This document shows, in pieces, positions 53,660 through 62,732 of a DNA stretch of 64,000 nucleotides. Under the pieces are notes generated by a model. That model saw only the letters and a program-made list of their open reading frames with translations. It did not search any database and had not been told where the DNA came from. The first letter of the stretch is position 1; each line of letters begins with the position of its first letter. The translations under genes were made by a program, and so were the position numbers. Origin of the DNA: Candidatus Latescibacterota bacterium (GTDB taxonomy: Bacteria; Latescibacterota; UBA2968; UBA8231); contig JAJEGS010000039.1 of the NCBI GenBank assembly GCA_022819745.1, forward strand, positions 310,001 through 374,000. The letters run 5' to 3'.

Positions 53660-55220
53660 CCAGCGCGTCCTTCATCAACTTGTAGTGCAGACTATCGGTC
53701 AGTGCGATCCAACTCGCCTCAATCACATTCTCTGACACCCCCACCGTCCCCCACACATCCTTGCCGTCCGAGGACTCGATCAATACCCGCGTCTTGGCCG
53801 CGGTCCCGTCGCTGCTCGACAACACCCGCACCTTGTAGTCCTCCAAGTGTACCTGCTTGAGCGCGGGAAACTCCTGCTCCAGCGCCTTGCGCAGTGCTTG
53901 GTCGAGCGCGTTGACCGGACCATCGCCGCCAGCGACCATATGGTACTCGGCATCGCCGATGACGACCTTGACAATGGCCTCGGCTTCTTCGGCGTGCTCC
54001 CCGATCCTGCGGTTGATGGTGCGGAAGTTGATCAGCGTAAATAAGTCCTCGTACGTGCCCTGAACCCGCCGCGCCAACAACTCAAACGACCCCTCCGCCG
54101 CCTCGAACTGATAGCCTTCGTGCTCCAACTGCTTGACCCGCTCCAAGACCCGTCCCACCAGCGGATCCCTCTTCTCTATGTCGGGCAAAAATCGCCGCAA
54201 CTTGCTGACGACCGTCGCACCACCCGCTTGATCCGAGACCAAGAACCGCCGCTCGTTACCCACCCGCTCCGGCTCGATGTGCTCAAACGAGTGGGCGACC
54301 TTCATCACTCCATCGACATGTGCTCCGCCCTTGTGGGCGAATGCGCTCTCGCCGACATACGGCTGGCGGTGGTCGTGATAGACGTTGGCGATCTCGCTGA
54401 GGAAGCGGGAGAAGTCCATCAGCTCCGCAAGGTTGTCGCGGCCCACTGTCTCGAAACCCATTTTCAGTTCTAAGTTGGGCAAAATCGAGCACAAGTTGGC
54501 GTTGCCACAGCGCTCGCCATAGCCGTTGAAGGTCCCTTGCACTTGCACCGCCCCCCGCTCCACGGCCACGAGGGTATTGGCCACACCGACGCCGGCATCG
54601 TTGTGCGTGTGGATGCCAAAAGGGATGCCGATCCGTGCCTTGACCTCCTCGACAATCTGACTCATCTCGCTGGTCAAGGTACCGCCATTAGTATCGCAGA
54701 GCACCAAAATCCGCGCCCCACCGCGCTCGGCGGCCAACAGCGTCTCAACCGCGTAATCGGCGTCGGCCTTATAGCCATCGAAAAAGTGCTCGGCATCGTA
54801 GATCACTTCGCGACCGTGCGCGACCAGATAGGCGACTGAATCCTCGATCAACTGCACATTGCCCGCTAGCGTGGTGCGCAAGATCTCAGTCGCGTGCAAG
54901 GTCCAGCTCTTGCCGAAGAGGGCAATGCTCTCGGTCTCGGCCTTAAGCAGCGTCTGCAAGGTCTCGTCTTCCTCCGGTGCGTTGGTCGCCCGCCGGGTGC
55001 TGCCGAAGGCGGTTACTTTCGCCTGTAACCCGAGCTTTTTCGCCTCTTGGAAAAAAGCCAAGTCCTTGGGATTGGTCGGATTCGGCCAACCTCCCTCAAT
55101 GTAATCGACCCCCAGCGCGTCGAGCCGCCGCGCGATCAGCAACTTGTCCTCTAGCGAATAGGAAATGCCCTCGGCTTGAGCACCGTCTCGCAGGGTGGAG
55201 TCATAGACTTCGATGCGCAT
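53625..55220 (-). CDS. cimA: (R)-citramalate synthase CimA
   Basis: ATG 55220 gives 531 residues starting 'MRIEVYDSTLRDGAQAEG', the metal-binding opening of the HMGL-like TIM barrel. 'GGWPNPTNPKD' and 'CDTNGGTL' are typical of the CimA branch, and 'HTHNDAGVGVANTLVAVE' gives the HxH ligands; a LeuA-type allosteric dimer domain forms the C terminus ('VHLEDYKVRVLSSSDGTAAK', core 'LEDYKVRVL'). It condenses pyruvate and acetyl-CoA to citramalate, giving 2-oxobutyrate for isoleucine without threonine. GGAGGG precedes the ATG. Confidence 0.95.
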   Translation of the reverse strand: MRIEVYDSTLRDGAQAEGISYSLEDKLLIARRLDALGVDYIEGGWPNPTNPKDLAFFQEAKKLGLQAKVTAFGSTRRATNAPEEDETLQTLLKAETESIALFGKSWTLHATEILRTTLAGNVQLIEDSVAYLVAHGREVIYDAEHFFDGYKADADYAVETLLAAERGGARILVLCDTNGGTLTSEMSQIVEEVKARIGIPFGIHTHNDAGVGVANTLVAVERGAVQVQGTFNGYGERCGNANLCSILPNLELKMGFETVGRDNLAELMDFSRFLSEIANVYHDHRQPYVGESAFAHKGGAHVDGVMKVAHSFEHIEPERVGNERRFLVSDQAGGATVVSKLRRFLPDIEKRDPLVGRVLERVKQLEHEGYQFEAAEGSFELLARRVQGTYEDLFTLINFRTINRRIGEHAEEAEAIVKVVIGDAEYHMVAGGDGPVNALDQALRKALEQEFPALKQVHLEDYKVRVLSSSDGTAAKTRVLIESSDGKDVWGTVGVSENVIEASWIALTDSLHYKLMKDALAELAVGATGTD

Positions 55221-55242
55221 GGTGTCGCTTCCCTCCATCGCC

Positions 55243-56301
55243 CTAGGCGTCGGCAACAGCCTGGGCTACTAGGTCGCCTACTTCCGCCGTCGAATATCCC
55301 ATTCTCCCCGCGCCCATATCGTCGAGCTTGGTCAGCGTCGAGACGATAGCGCCCTCCAAAATGTCGGCACCCTCGTGCTCGCCGAGCGTATCGAGCATGA
55401 GCTGACAGGCACCGACGGCGGCCATAGGATTGATGATATTCTGGCCGGTGTACTTGGGAGCCGAACCGCCGATCGGCTCAAACATCGACACGCCTTCGGG
55501 GTTGATATTGCCACCGGCGGCAATGCCCATCCCACCCTGAATCATCGCACCCAAATCCGTGATGATGTCCCCGAACATGTTGTCGGTAACTACCACGTCG
55601 AACCACTCGGGATTTTTAACCATCCACATGCAGATAGCATCAACGTGGGCGTAGTCGCGCTTGATGGCCGGATAGTCGGCCGCGCCGATTTCCTCAAACA
55701 CCCGCTCCCACAGATCAAAGGCATACGTCAGCACGTTGGTCTTACCGCACAGGGTCAAGGTGTTGTCCTTGTTGCGCCGCTGAGTGTACTCAAAAGCGTA
55801 GCGCAAGCAACGCTCGACGCCTTTGCGAGTGTTGATCGATTCCTGCACCGCGATCTCGTCGGGCGTGCCCTTTTTGAGAAAGCCGCCAGAACCCGCGTAC
55901 AGTCCCTCAGTATTTTCCCGCACCACAACAAAGTCGATATCCTCCGGCCCCTTATCCTTGATCGGCGTCGGCACGTTGGGATAGAGCTTGACCGGGCGGA
56001 GGTTGATGTACTGATCTAGTTCAAAGCGCAGCCTCAGTAGAATGCCCTTTTCGAGGATACCCGGCTTCACGTCGGGGTGGCCGATGGCCCCTAGGTAAAT
56101 GGCGTCGAACTGCCTAAAGTCGTCGGCCGCCGACTCGGGCAAGACCTCGCCGGTGCGCAAGTAGCGGTCGCCGCCAAAGTCAAAATCCACAGTCTCGTAT
56201 TTGAATCCCTGCTTAGCAGCTACAGCGTCGAGTGCTTTCAGCCCCTCGACTACCACTTCAGGCCCTGTTCCGTCTCCGGGTATTACGGCAATTTTGTGCA
56301 A
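55243..56301 (-). CDS. leuB: 3-isopropylmalate dehydrogenase-like enzyme
   Basis: A 352-aa isocitrate/isopropylmalate dehydrogenase-family enzyme starting at TTG 56301, 7 bp after GGGAGA. '[12 protein letters not shown]' is the start signature, '[15 protein letters not shown]' and '[20 protein letters not shown]' hold substrate and metal ligands, and '[15 protein letters not shown]' the NAD site. In this operon it should oxidise 3-isopropylmalate and, with LeuCD, process the citramalate branch. Its divergence from typical LeuB ([16 protein letters not shown]) leaves a tartrate/homoisocitrate dehydrogenase as an alternative. Confidence 0.9.
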   Translation of the reverse strand: MHKIAVIPGDGTGPEVVVEGLKALDAVAAKQGFKYETVDFDFGGDRYLRTGEVLPESAADDFRQFDAIYLGAIGHPDVKPGILEKGILLRLRFELDQYINLRPVKLYPNVPTPIKDKGPEDIDFVVVRENTEGLYAGSGGFLKKGTPDEIAVQESINTRKGVERCLRYAFEYTQRRNKDNTLTLCGKTNVLTYAFDLWERVFEEIGAADYPAIKRDYAHVDAICMWMVKNPEWFDVVVTDNMFGDIITDLGAMIQGGMGIAAGGNINPEGVSMFEPIGGSAPKYTGQNIINPMAAVGACQLMLDTLGEHEGADILEGAIVSTLTKLDDMGAGRMGYSTAEVGDLVAQAVADA

Positions 56302-56324
56302 TTATTTATCTCCCATGTTAAGGT

Positions 56325-56699
56325 TCATCCATCGTTGGATATGGTTTCTAATTTCACCAGTTCAACAGTTCTACTCACAAAATTGATCTCCAAACAATAC
56401 TCTCTTAACAAGTGCGTCCCTATGAGAATTTGGGGACCAGAAACGAAAGTAGCTTCTGCTTGAATAATCTGACCATCAAATGGAAAATCAACCAAGTAGG
56501 CATCTTCATCAATAATTTGACCACCAGCCAAAGCAGAAGTCATCCGGCCAACGTACCGGGCGTTTAACGAATCGCGTATGTCTTCTGGCAATTCCAAGTC
56601 ACCATTGAAGCCTGTGTCAATAGTGGCAGCCCAATTTTGACCAATGATCGGCAGTGTAACCGTGGGTACACCGATAGATGAAACGGTGCCTCGAATCAC
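56325..56699 (-). CDS. retropepsin-like aspartyl protease family protein
   Basis: A 124-aa protein with catalytic-type D28-T-G in 'AATIDTGFNGDLELP' and the second hydrophobic turn 'ILIGTHLLREY' of clan AA small aspartic proteases. These are single-lobed and act as dimers; roles in bacteria are poorly known. It overlaps the small upstream gene by four bases (ATGA) and is less GC-rich than the leu genes around it. The pair interrupts leuD and leuB, so it looks acquired. Confidence 0.82.
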   Translation of the reverse strand: MIRGTVSSIGVPTVTLPIIGQNWAATIDTGFNGDLELPEDIRDSLNARYVGRMTSALAGGQIIDEDAYLVDFPFDGQIIQAEATFVSGPQILIGTHLLREYCLEINFVSRTVELVKLETISNDG

Positions 56700-56944
56700 T
56701 TACATCCCTTGCGGAGATATGTTTCAGAGCCGACTCGTTCAAAGAAAAGGGGCGACTTCATATCTTCAGCATCTCTTTGCAAAACAATATCTCGAATCGA
56801 TTCCCCAAACCAAATCTGTCCGCTTCTAGGATCAATTCCCACGGTCTGCCCGACTCGATCGGCAACATTGTACTGCCGTTGGTATTGTGCCCAAATTTGC
56901 TTTGCCTTGATCGAATCGGCTTTCGTCCAGTTGGAACGTCCCAT
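56696..56944 (-). CDS. small protein paired with the aspartyl protease
   Basis: ATG 56944 follows GAGGTGAT closely and gives 82 residues beginning 'MGRSNWTKADSIKAKQIWAQ'. 'VADRVGQTVGIDPRSGQIWF' and 'DIVLQRDAEDMKSPLFFERV' look like a compact alpha/beta fold, and 'GSETYLRKG' closes it. I do not recognise the family, but such small genes are often found directly before a retropepsin-like gene. The ATGA coupling suggests a two-component module, possibly toxin-antitoxin-like. It starts 13 bp after the leuD stop. Confidence 0.65.
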   Translation of the reverse strand: MGRSNWTKADSIKAKQIWAQYQRQYNVADRVGQTVGIDPRSGQIWFGESIRDIVLQRDAEDMKSPLFFERVGSETYLRKGCK

Positions 56945-56957
56945 CTTATCACCTCTT

Positions 56958-57551
56958 TCAAAACCCCGCCACGTACGGCAGCTTCCGCGTAGTGCTCTCA
57001 ATCTGGTCGCCAGCAGCCAAAAGCTGACCTAGCGAGTCCCAACTCCCCTTGAGAAACTGCTCGCGCGGGCCGTCGGCAATATCGGCTGCAACTTGGCCGC
57101 CAGCCCAGCGCACCTGCCGCGCTTCGAGATCAATGGCCACCTCCTGTGCCGAATCGCTCTCGACCGCGTCCATCAACGTCTGCATGTCCTCGGCCGCCAC
57201 CCGCACACAGGGCAATCCCATGGCGATGCAGTTGCCAAAGAAAATCTCGGCAAAGGACTCGGCGACAAAGCCCTTGATCCCCCAGCGCATCAGGGCCTGC
57301 GGCGCGTGTTCGCGCGAGGACCCGCAGCCAAAATTGGCGTTGGCCAACAGGATCGACGCTCCTTGGAAGCGCGCTTGGTCAAACGGATGGTCGCCACCGG
57401 CGCGATCATCCTCAAAGGCATGGGCACCCAAATTCTCAAAGGTCACCGTCCGCAAAAAGCGAGCCGGAATGATGCGGTCTGTATCAATATCAGCCCCGCG
57501 CACTACCACGCCGCGGCCGGTTATCGTCTGAATCACACTCGAATTTTCCAT
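56958..57551 (-). CDS. leuD: 3-isopropylmalate dehydratase small subunit
   Basis: A 197-aa protein. 'GRGVVVRGADIDTDRIIPARFL' is the family opening and 'NFGCGSSREHAPQAL' the substrate-binding loop of the aconitase swivel domain. With LeuC it isomerises 2- to 3-isopropylmalate and, in this organism, probably citramalate to methylmalate. It is separated from leuC by the hicBA module and a remnant, an unusual gap for genes that are normally adjacent. Confidence 0.95.
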   Translation of the reverse strand: MENSSVIQTITGRGVVVRGADIDTDRIIPARFLRTVTFENLGAHAFEDDRAGGDHPFDQARFQGASILLANANFGCGSSREHAPQALMRWGIKGFVAESFAEIFFGNCIAMGLPCVRVAAEDMQTLMDAVESDSAQEVAIDLEARQVRWAGGQVAADIADGPREQFLKGSWDSLGQLLAAGDQIESTTRKLPYVAGF

Positions 57552-57593
57552 TGTGTCTCCTTAAGGTTTCGTCAGCAAACCCGCGCCGAGTAT

Positions 57594-57821
57594 CTAACGC
57601 GCCCCGAGGAAGTCGTCGACTCCGATTTGGGCTTCTCGAAGAATGGCGCGAAGCGTTCCTTCCGCCATATCTCTAGTGTGCCGGGGCACAGTAACTTTCC
57701 GACCAGTCTGTGCATGACGCCAAACTTCGTGACTACCCGGTCCCGGACGGTCGAATACATAACCAAAACGTCGTAGACGCTGGGCAACATCTCGGTACTT
57801 GAACCCGGAGAGCCGACCCAT
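57594..57821 (-). CDS. hicA: HicA-family mRNA interferase toxin
   Basis: A 75-aa dsRBD-like protein with the catalytic histidine at H31 in 'PGSHEVWRH' and 'KVTVPRHTRDMAEGTLRAIL', the typical HicA second half. The fold cleaves mRNA during starvation or phage stress until neutralised by HicB. Its start touches the hicB stop. 42 bp separate its end from the leuD start. The antitoxin-first order is one of the two known arrangements. Confidence 0.92.
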   Translation of the reverse strand: MGRLSGFKYRDVAQRLRRFGYVFDRPGPGSHEVWRHAQTGRKVTVPRHTRDMAEGTLRAILREAQIGVDDFLGAR

Positions 57822-58075
57822 TACGGCACGCTGACAGGTACCAGCAGATCAATCTCGGCGTTACTCTCAGGAAAAGTCGCCAATGCACGAGGAAGTGGGT
57901 CGCCGTGTTCAATGCACGACTCTGCAATTTTTCGTACGAGACCTTGTGCTATCTCGACAGCCTCGGTGAGGCTGCGTCCTTCCGCAACCAAGCCCGGGAC
58001 ATCAGGGCTGGTGGCGAGAAAGCCGCCTTCGTCTAATGACTCAATACGCAGTCGGATTGCTGATTCGTTCATCAA
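57821..58075 (-). CDS. hicB: HicB-family antitoxin
   Basis: An 84-aa protein: 'LRIESLDEGGFLATSPDVPGLVAEGRSLTEAVEIAQGLV', whose core GGFLATSPDVPGL and GRSLTEA are the HicB signature, then 'LPRALATFPESNAEIDLLVPV'. No separate DNA-binding domain follows, so autoregulation may be weak or done with other factors. The hicBA pair is placed inside the leu operon and so is transcribed with it. Confidence 0.9.
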   Translation of the reverse strand: MMNESAIRLRIESLDEGGFLATSPDVPGLVAEGRSLTEAVEIAQGLVRKIAESCIEHGDPLPRALATFPESNAEIDLLVPVSVP

Positions 58076-58094
58076 AATTTGTCTCCTCTTGCGT

Positions 58095-58190
58095 CACGCG
58101 GCATACAACAATTGCTTCGTCCGCTCAATATCGCGAGCGATATAGCGATTCTTCACAGCTCCTGCAACGACCAGATCAACCTGCTTTCCT
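58095..58190 (-). pseudogene. 3' remnant of a MNT-type nucleotidyltransferase gene
   Basis: On the minus strand 58190-58095 reads 'GKQVDLVVAGAVKNRYIARD' and 'IERTKQLLYAA' then a stop. This matches the typical C terminus of small MntA-like nucleotidyltransferases, antitoxin partners of HEPN proteins. The rest of the gene is missing, and no HEPN partner is present. It lies between the leuC stop and hicB. Confidence 0.65.
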
Positions 58191-58221
58191 AGTCAGTTTT
58201 GACAATCCTAATAACGGATCC

Positions 58222-59628
58222 CTACCCCACCAATTCCCGCACATCCGCCACCTCGCCCGCCACCGCCGCCGCGGCGACCATCGCCGGACTCATTAGCAGA
58301 GTGCGGCCAGTGGGGCTGCCCTGTCGGCCCTTGAAATTGCGATTGGACGACGAGGCACATAGTTCGCGCCCTTGCAGTTTGTCGGGATTCATCGCCAAGC
58401 ACATGGAGCAGCCCGCTCCCCGCCACTGGAACCCAGCCTCCGCAAAGATCTCGTGCAGGCCCTCAGCCTCGGCTGCGGCCCGCACCTGTTGCGACCCAGG
58501 CACCACGAGGGCGCGGACGCCGGGGGCCACTTTGCGCCCGTGAGCAACCCGGGCTGCCTCGCGCAGATCCGAGAGCCGGCCGTTGGTACAGGAGCCGATA
58601 AACGCCACATCTACTTTGGTCCCGGCGATCCTCTGCCCCGGCTCAAAGTCCATGTAATCAAAGGCTTCCTGAACGGTGGAGCGATCAGAGTCGGCAAAAG
58701 TGTCTAGGTCGGGCAAAGCCTGATCAACGCCGACCGATTGGCCCGGCGTAATGCCCCACGTCACGGTCGGACCAATGTCGGCACCGTCGATTTGGACTAA
58801 ATCGTCGTACTCGGCATCGGCGTCCGAAGTCATCGACTCCCACCACTCGACCGCAGACCCAAAATTGCGCGGCGCATGAGGCCGCCCGTTGAGATAGTCG
58901 TACGTCGTCTGGTCGGGATTGACGTACCCGACCCGAGCACCGCCCTCAATCGACATGTTGCACACTGTCATCCGCTCTTCAATGGACATGGCCTCAATGA
59001 CTGAGCCGCCGTACTCATAGCCGTAGCCAACGCCGCCATTGACCCCGAGCAGGCCGATGATGTGCAAGATGACGTCCTTGGCGTACACCCCTTCGCTCAG
59101 CGCACCGCTAACCTCAATCCGCCGCACCTTGAGCGGGTCCATGGCCAAGCACTGCGTAGCGAGCACGTCGCGCACTTGGCTGGTGCCAATGCCAAAGGCC
59201 ACCGCGCCAAAAGCCCCGTGCGTCGAAGTGTGACTGTCGCCGCAGGCAATGGTCATGCCCGGCTGGGTCAACCCCAGTTCCGGGCCGATGACGTGGACCA
59301 CCCCCTGGCGCTGATCGTCAATGTTGAACAGCGGGATCTCGAACTCGGCCGCATTCTGTTCGATCGCGTCCATCATCTCCTCAGCCAAGTCATCGACAAA
59401 AGGCCGCTGCACCAAGTCCGTGGGCACAATGTGATCCACAGTGGCAAAAGTGCGCTTTGGGAAGCGGACCGTGAGGCCGCGCTCCCGCAGCATCTCAAAG
59501 GCCTGAGGGCTGGTCACCTCGTGAACCAAATGCAGGCCGACGAACAATTGCGTCTGCCCAGAGGGCAACTCGCGCACGGTGTGCGCATCCCAAACCTTGT
59601 GCAACAGGGTCTTCTTACTCATCTCCAA
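58222..59628 (-). CDS. leuC: 3-isopropylmalate dehydratase large subunit
   Basis: A 468-aa aconitase-family protein. '[24 protein letters not shown]' near residue 130 and the cluster cysteines in '[14 protein letters not shown]' and '[13 protein letters not shown]' hold a [4Fe-4S] centre. It forms the LeuCD heterodimer of leucine synthesis. The start could be the ATG at 59628 or the in-frame ATG two codons on. It begins 8 bp after the leuA stop. Confidence 0.96.
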   Translation of the reverse strand: MEMSKKTLLHKVWDAHTVRELPSGQTQLFVGLHLVHEVTSPQAFEMLRERGLTVRFPKRTFATVDHIVPTDLVQRPFVDDLAEEMMDAIEQNAAEFEIPLFNIDDQRQGVVHVIGPELGLTQPGMTIACGDSHTSTHGAFGAVAFGIGTSQVRDVLATQCLAMDPLKVRRIEVSGALSEGVYAKDVILHIIGLLGVNGGVGYGYEYGGSVIEAMSIEERMTVCNMSIEGGARVGYVNPDQTTYDYLNGRPHAPRNFGSAVEWWESMTSDADAEYDDLVQIDGADIGPTVTWGITPGQSVGVDQALPDLDTFADSDRSTVQEAFDYMDFEPGQRIAGTKVDVAFIGSCTNGRLSDLREAARVAHGRKVAPGVRALVVPGSQQVRAAAEAEGLHEIFAEAGFQWRGAGCSMCLAMNPDKLQGRELCASSSNRNFKGRQGSPTGRTLLMSPAMVAAAAVAGEVADVRELVG

Positions 59629-59635
59629 ATCTCCT

Positions 59636-61195
59636 CTACACTGTCTGGAGTGACTCTTTGGTGCTCTTTGCCGCCAAGCGATTCAGCGCATCCACATAAG
59701 CCCTCGCACTGGCGTCAATAACGTCGGTCGAAACGCCCCGGCCTCGCGCCTTTTCTCCACTTCTCGACAGATGTACCGTCACCTCGCCCAGCGCTTGGCT
59801 GCCCGAGGTGATAGCGCGAATGGCATAATCGTCCAGTTGGATGTCGTTGTCTTCTTGTGGATGGCTAGCGAGAGCTCGGTTAATGGCCTCGTAAACAGCG
59901 TCCACCGGGCCGTCGCCCTGAGCCGCTCCCTCCACAGGCTCGCCACCAGCGATACTCAAACGCACCGTCGCCGAGGGCACGTCTCCGGTGCAGCTGACTG
60001 CGTGCAGATACTTCAGCTCGTAATAGACTGTCCCCTCGCCGGGGTCGTCGTGGAAGATCTCGATCAGGTCCTCGTCGAAGACCTCCTTCTTCTTGTCGGC
60101 TAGTTCCAAGAACTTCTCATAGACCTTGTCCAGCTTCGCCTGATCCAACTCGTAGCCCAAGACCTCCAGCCGGTGCCGCAGCGCCGCGCGTCCCGAGCGC
60201 GCCGTTAGCACGATCTCGGTAGCCTCCAGCCCCACATCTTTCGGATCCATGATCTCAAAGGTGTCGCGCTGCTTGAGCACCCCGTCTTGGTGGATACCCG
60301 AGCTGTGAGCAAAGGCATTGGCACCGACAATCGCCTTGTTGGGCTGGACCGCGATGCCCATCAAGCGGCTAACTAGCCGGCTGGTGGAGACGATTTCCTC
60401 GGTAACCACTTCAGTATCAAAGCCGAAGTAATTCTGGCGCGTCTTTAGCGCCATGACGATCTCCTCCAGCGAGGTATTGCCGGCTCGCTCGCCCAAGCCA
60501 TTGATCGTGCATTCGGCTTGGCGCGCGCCTTTTTTTATTGCGGAGAGGGTATTGGGTACCGCCATGCCCAGATCGTCGTGGCAATGGACGCTGATAATGG
60601 CGTCTCCACTGTTGGGCACTTCGGCGATAATCCGCGCGATCATTTCCCCGAATTCTTCGGGCACGGCATAGCCGACCGTGTCGGGGATATTGATCGTCGT
60701 CGCCCCGGCCGCGATCGTCGCCGCGATGATCTCGTAGAGGTAGCTAGGCTCCGTGCGAGTGGCGTCCAAGGGCGAGAACTCGACATCGTCACAGTACGAC
60801 TTGGCCTGCTCCACTGACTCCACCGCCATCTTCAGCACCTCTGCCCGGTCCTTGCGCAATTGGCCCGCGAGTTGAATATCCGATGTGCCGATAAAGGTGT
60901 GGATCCGCGGCCGAGATGCGCCTTGGAGGGCCGCACCCGCTCGCTCAACGTCCTTGGGCACGGCGCGGGCCAACCCACATATTACCGGCCCTTCGACTTC
61001 CTGCCCAATGCGGCGCACGGCCTCAAAGTCCTCGTTGGAGGACACCGGAAAGCCGGCCTCGATAATATCGACCTTCAGCCGCGCCAACTGGTGGGCGATT
61101 TCCAGTTTCTCTCTAGCCGTCAGCGAAGCACCGGGCGTCTGCTCGGCATCCCGCAGCGTGGTGTCGAAAATATATACGCGATTTGCATCAGCCAT
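59636..61195 (-). CDS. leuA: 2-isopropylmalate synthase LeuA
   Basis: A 519-aa enzyme condensing 2-oxoisovalerate with acetyl-CoA, the first committed leucine step. '[21 protein letters not shown]' is the metal-binding start (DTTLRDxEQ), '[21 protein letters not shown]' the HxH site, '[19 protein letters not shown]' follows, and a C-terminal regulatory domain ('[19 protein letters not shown]') allows feedback inhibition by leucine. A 44-codon open frame upstream overlaps its start, which may couple their translation. Confidence 0.96.
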   Translation of the reverse strand: MADANRVYIFDTTLRDAEQTPGASLTAREKLEIAHQLARLKVDIIEAGFPVSSNEDFEAVRRIGQEVEGPVICGLARAVPKDVERAGAALQGASRPRIHTFIGTSDIQLAGQLRKDRAEVLKMAVESVEQAKSYCDDVEFSPLDATRTEPSYLYEIIAATIAAGATTINIPDTVGYAVPEEFGEMIARIIAEVPNSGDAIISVHCHDDLGMAVPNTLSAIKKGARQAECTINGLGERAGNTSLEEIVMALKTRQNYFGFDTEVVTEEIVSTSRLVSRLMGIAVQPNKAIVGANAFAHSSGIHQDGVLKQRDTFEIMDPKDVGLEATEIVLTARSGRAALRHRLEVLGYELDQAKLDKVYEKFLELADKKKEVFDEDLIEIFHDDPGEGTVYYELKYLHAVSCTGDVPSATVRLSIAGGEPVEGAAQGDGPVDAVYEAINRALASHPQEDNDIQLDDYAIRAITSGSQALGEVTVHLSRSGEKARGRGVSTDVIDASARAYVDALNRLAAKSTKESLQTV

Positions 61196-61322
61196 GATGT
61201 GTTTTTCCTAGACTGGCCGGATGAAGTGGTACGAGCGGCAGACAGTCCCTTCCAGCCGTGCAGAGACCGCCTACCGATCTAAGGTCGGGGTCGGAACTCA
61301 ACTCGCTAAGTAGGGGTTCCAT
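61188..61322 (-). CDS. 44-codon open frame overlapping the leuA start, possible leader/uORF
   Basis: In the 160-bp gap between ilvC and leuA, ATG 61322 is preceded by a strong AGGAGGTGAG and opens 'MEPLLSELSSDPDLRSVG' with nine leucines among 44 codons. The stop TGA (61190-61188) lies just inside leuA, which starts at 61195 in another frame. leuA itself has no clear ribosome-binding site, so leuA may be reached by re-initiation. Leu codons are scattered, so sensing of leucine is less convincing than for the ilvC leader. Confidence 0.5.
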   Translation of the reverse strand: MEPLLSELSSDPDLRSVGGLCTAGRDCLPLVPLHPASLGKTHHG

Positions 61323-61355
61323 CGCGCTCACCTCCTCTCAAGGTTTTCCTATTTG

Positions 61356-62348
61356 TTATTTGTCGTCCAGCCAACTCATCATCGCGCGCAGCCGGGTGCC
61401 GACGGTCTCGATCAGGTGCTCGGAATCGCGGCGTTTGATCGCGTTGTACACCGGGCGGCCCACTTGGTTTTCGGCCAACCATTCCCGCGCAAAGTGGCCG
61501 TTCTGCACATCGGCGAGAATCTGCTTCATTTCCGCTCGCGTCTGCTCGGTCACCACCCGGCGGCCGCGCGTCAAGTCGCCAAACTCCGCGGTATCCGAAA
61601 TTGACGAGCGCATGTTGGCAATGCCGCCCTCGTAGATCAGATCGACGATCAGCTTGACCTCGTGCAGACATTCGAAATAAGCGACCTCGGGCTGGTAGCC
61701 AGCCTCGACGAGCGTGTCAAACCCAGCGCGAATCAGCTCGGTCAAACCGCCGCACAGCACCACCTGCTCGCCGAACAAGTCGGTCTCGGTCTCCTCGCGG
61801 AAGGTCGTTTCAATGACTCCGGCCCGGCCGCAGCCAATCCCCTTGGCATAGGCCAAACCGAACTCGTGCGCCCGGCCCGTGGCGTCTTGGTAAACAGCCA
61901 ACAGGCCCGGCACGCCACCCCCCTGCTGGTACACGCGGCGCACCAAGTGCCCCGGCCCTTTGGGCGCGACCATGAACACATCTACATCGTCCGGCGGCAC
62001 CACTTGCCCAAAGTGGATGTTAAACCCGTGGGCAAAGGCGAGGGCATTGCCCGCTTCGAGATTGGGGCGGATATCGGCTTCGTACACAGCCTTCTGGACC
62101 TCGTCGTTGATCAGGATCACCACGATGTCCCCCCGCTTGCTGGCCTCGGCCACATCGGCTACCTCCAGCCCTTCGGCCTCGGCTTCAGCGCGCCGCTGGC
62201 TGCCTGTGCGCAGTCCCACCACCACCTTGACACCGCTCTCCGCCAGATTGAGCGAATGGGCGTGGCCCTGGCTGCCGTAGCCGATGACGGCCACGGTCTT
62301 GTCCGAGAGCAGGTCGAGGTTGGCGTCGTTGTCGTAGTACATCTGCAT
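61356..62348 (-). CDS. ilvC: ketol-acid reductoisomerase (class I)
   Basis: A 330-aa enzyme. The Rossmann motif is '[20 protein letters not shown]' with downstream 'GLRTGSQR' binding the NADPH phosphate; the C-terminal knotted domain has '[20 protein letters not shown]' and '[20 protein letters not shown]' with the two magnesium-binding acids. It makes the dihydroxy acids of valine and isoleucine. AAGGAG precedes the ATG. It is the first structural gene of the operon; ilvBN and ilvD are not in the window. Confidence 0.97.
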   Translation of the reverse strand: MQMYYDNDANLDLLSDKTVAVIGYGSQGHAHSLNLAESGVKVVVGLRTGSQRRAEAEAEGLEVADVAEASKRGDIVVILINDEVQKAVYEADIRPNLEAGNALAFAHGFNIHFGQVVPPDDVDVFMVAPKGPGHLVRRVYQQGGGVPGLLAVYQDATGRAHEFGLAYAKGIGCGRAGVIETTFREETETDLFGEQVVLCGGLTELIRAGFDTLVEAGYQPEVAYFECLHEVKLIVDLIYEGGIANMRSSISDTAEFGDLTRGRRVVTEQTRAEMKQILADVQNGHFAREWLAENQVGRPVYNAIKRRDSEHLIETVGTRLRAMMSWLDDK

Positions 62349-62469
62349 GAAAATTCTCCTTCACTGAGGGCGTTGAGATTGTTTTATAGACATAGTTAGC
62401 TAATAGCCGGCTCGTTGCAGCGGCTTCGTCCGTTAATTGGGCTGTTAAACGTGGAACGAGGAGCGAAGC

Positions 62470-62586
62470 CTACTTGACCGGCCGGCCAATAATAAGCAGT
62501 AAGTCGAGGAGGAGAAGTCGGAGGCGCGCCCACACTGGTGTCGGGCGGAAAATACGCGGGAACTGGGATGGCGCGCTCATTGTCAT
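62470..62586 (-). CDS. branched-chain amino-acid leader peptide of the ilvC-leu operon
   Basis: A 38-codon open frame (ATG 62586, or in-frame ATG 62580) ends in 'LRLLLLDLLLIIGRPVK': eight Leu, two Ile and one Val in the last 17 codons, exactly the three products of the operon. It starts about 40 nt after the predicted transcription start and ends about 120 nt before ilvC, the position of an attenuator leader. Downstream, GGCTTCG (62470-62464 side) can pair with CGAAGCC, and other overlapping pairings are possible (CTCGTT/AACGAG), but I see no clear U-tract, so the readout may not be an intrinsic terminator. Confidence 0.82.
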   Translation of the reverse strand: MTMSAPSQFPRIFRPTPVWARLRLLLLDLLLIIGRPVK

Positions 62587-62633
62587 TAAACCTAAGTAAG
62601 CCAAGAAGTTAGCGTTCAATTTAGAAAGGTTCC

Positions 62634-62662
62634 AATATACGGCGCGCAAAGGGGAATGTCAA
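62634..62662 (-). promoter_or_regulatory. consensus sigma70-type promoter of the ilvC-leu operon
   Basis: On the minus strand: TTGACA (62662-62657), a 17-bp spacer and TATATT (62639-62634). Transcription should start near 62627, about 40 nt before the leader peptide. Promoter, leader peptide and the region up to ilvC fill the otherwise gene-free 62349-62732 gap. Confidence 0.85.
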
Positions 62663-62732
62663 GCTGTATGGCGCAATCGCCCGTCCTGCCCCAATTTACC
62701 TTGCATGTTGAATCCCAATTGCGAAATCTCCT

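Noticed and set aside
62349..62627. T-box riboswitch before ilvC
   Set aside because: I find no specifier loop or T-box antiterminator motif; a leader peptide rich in Leu/Ile explains the region better.
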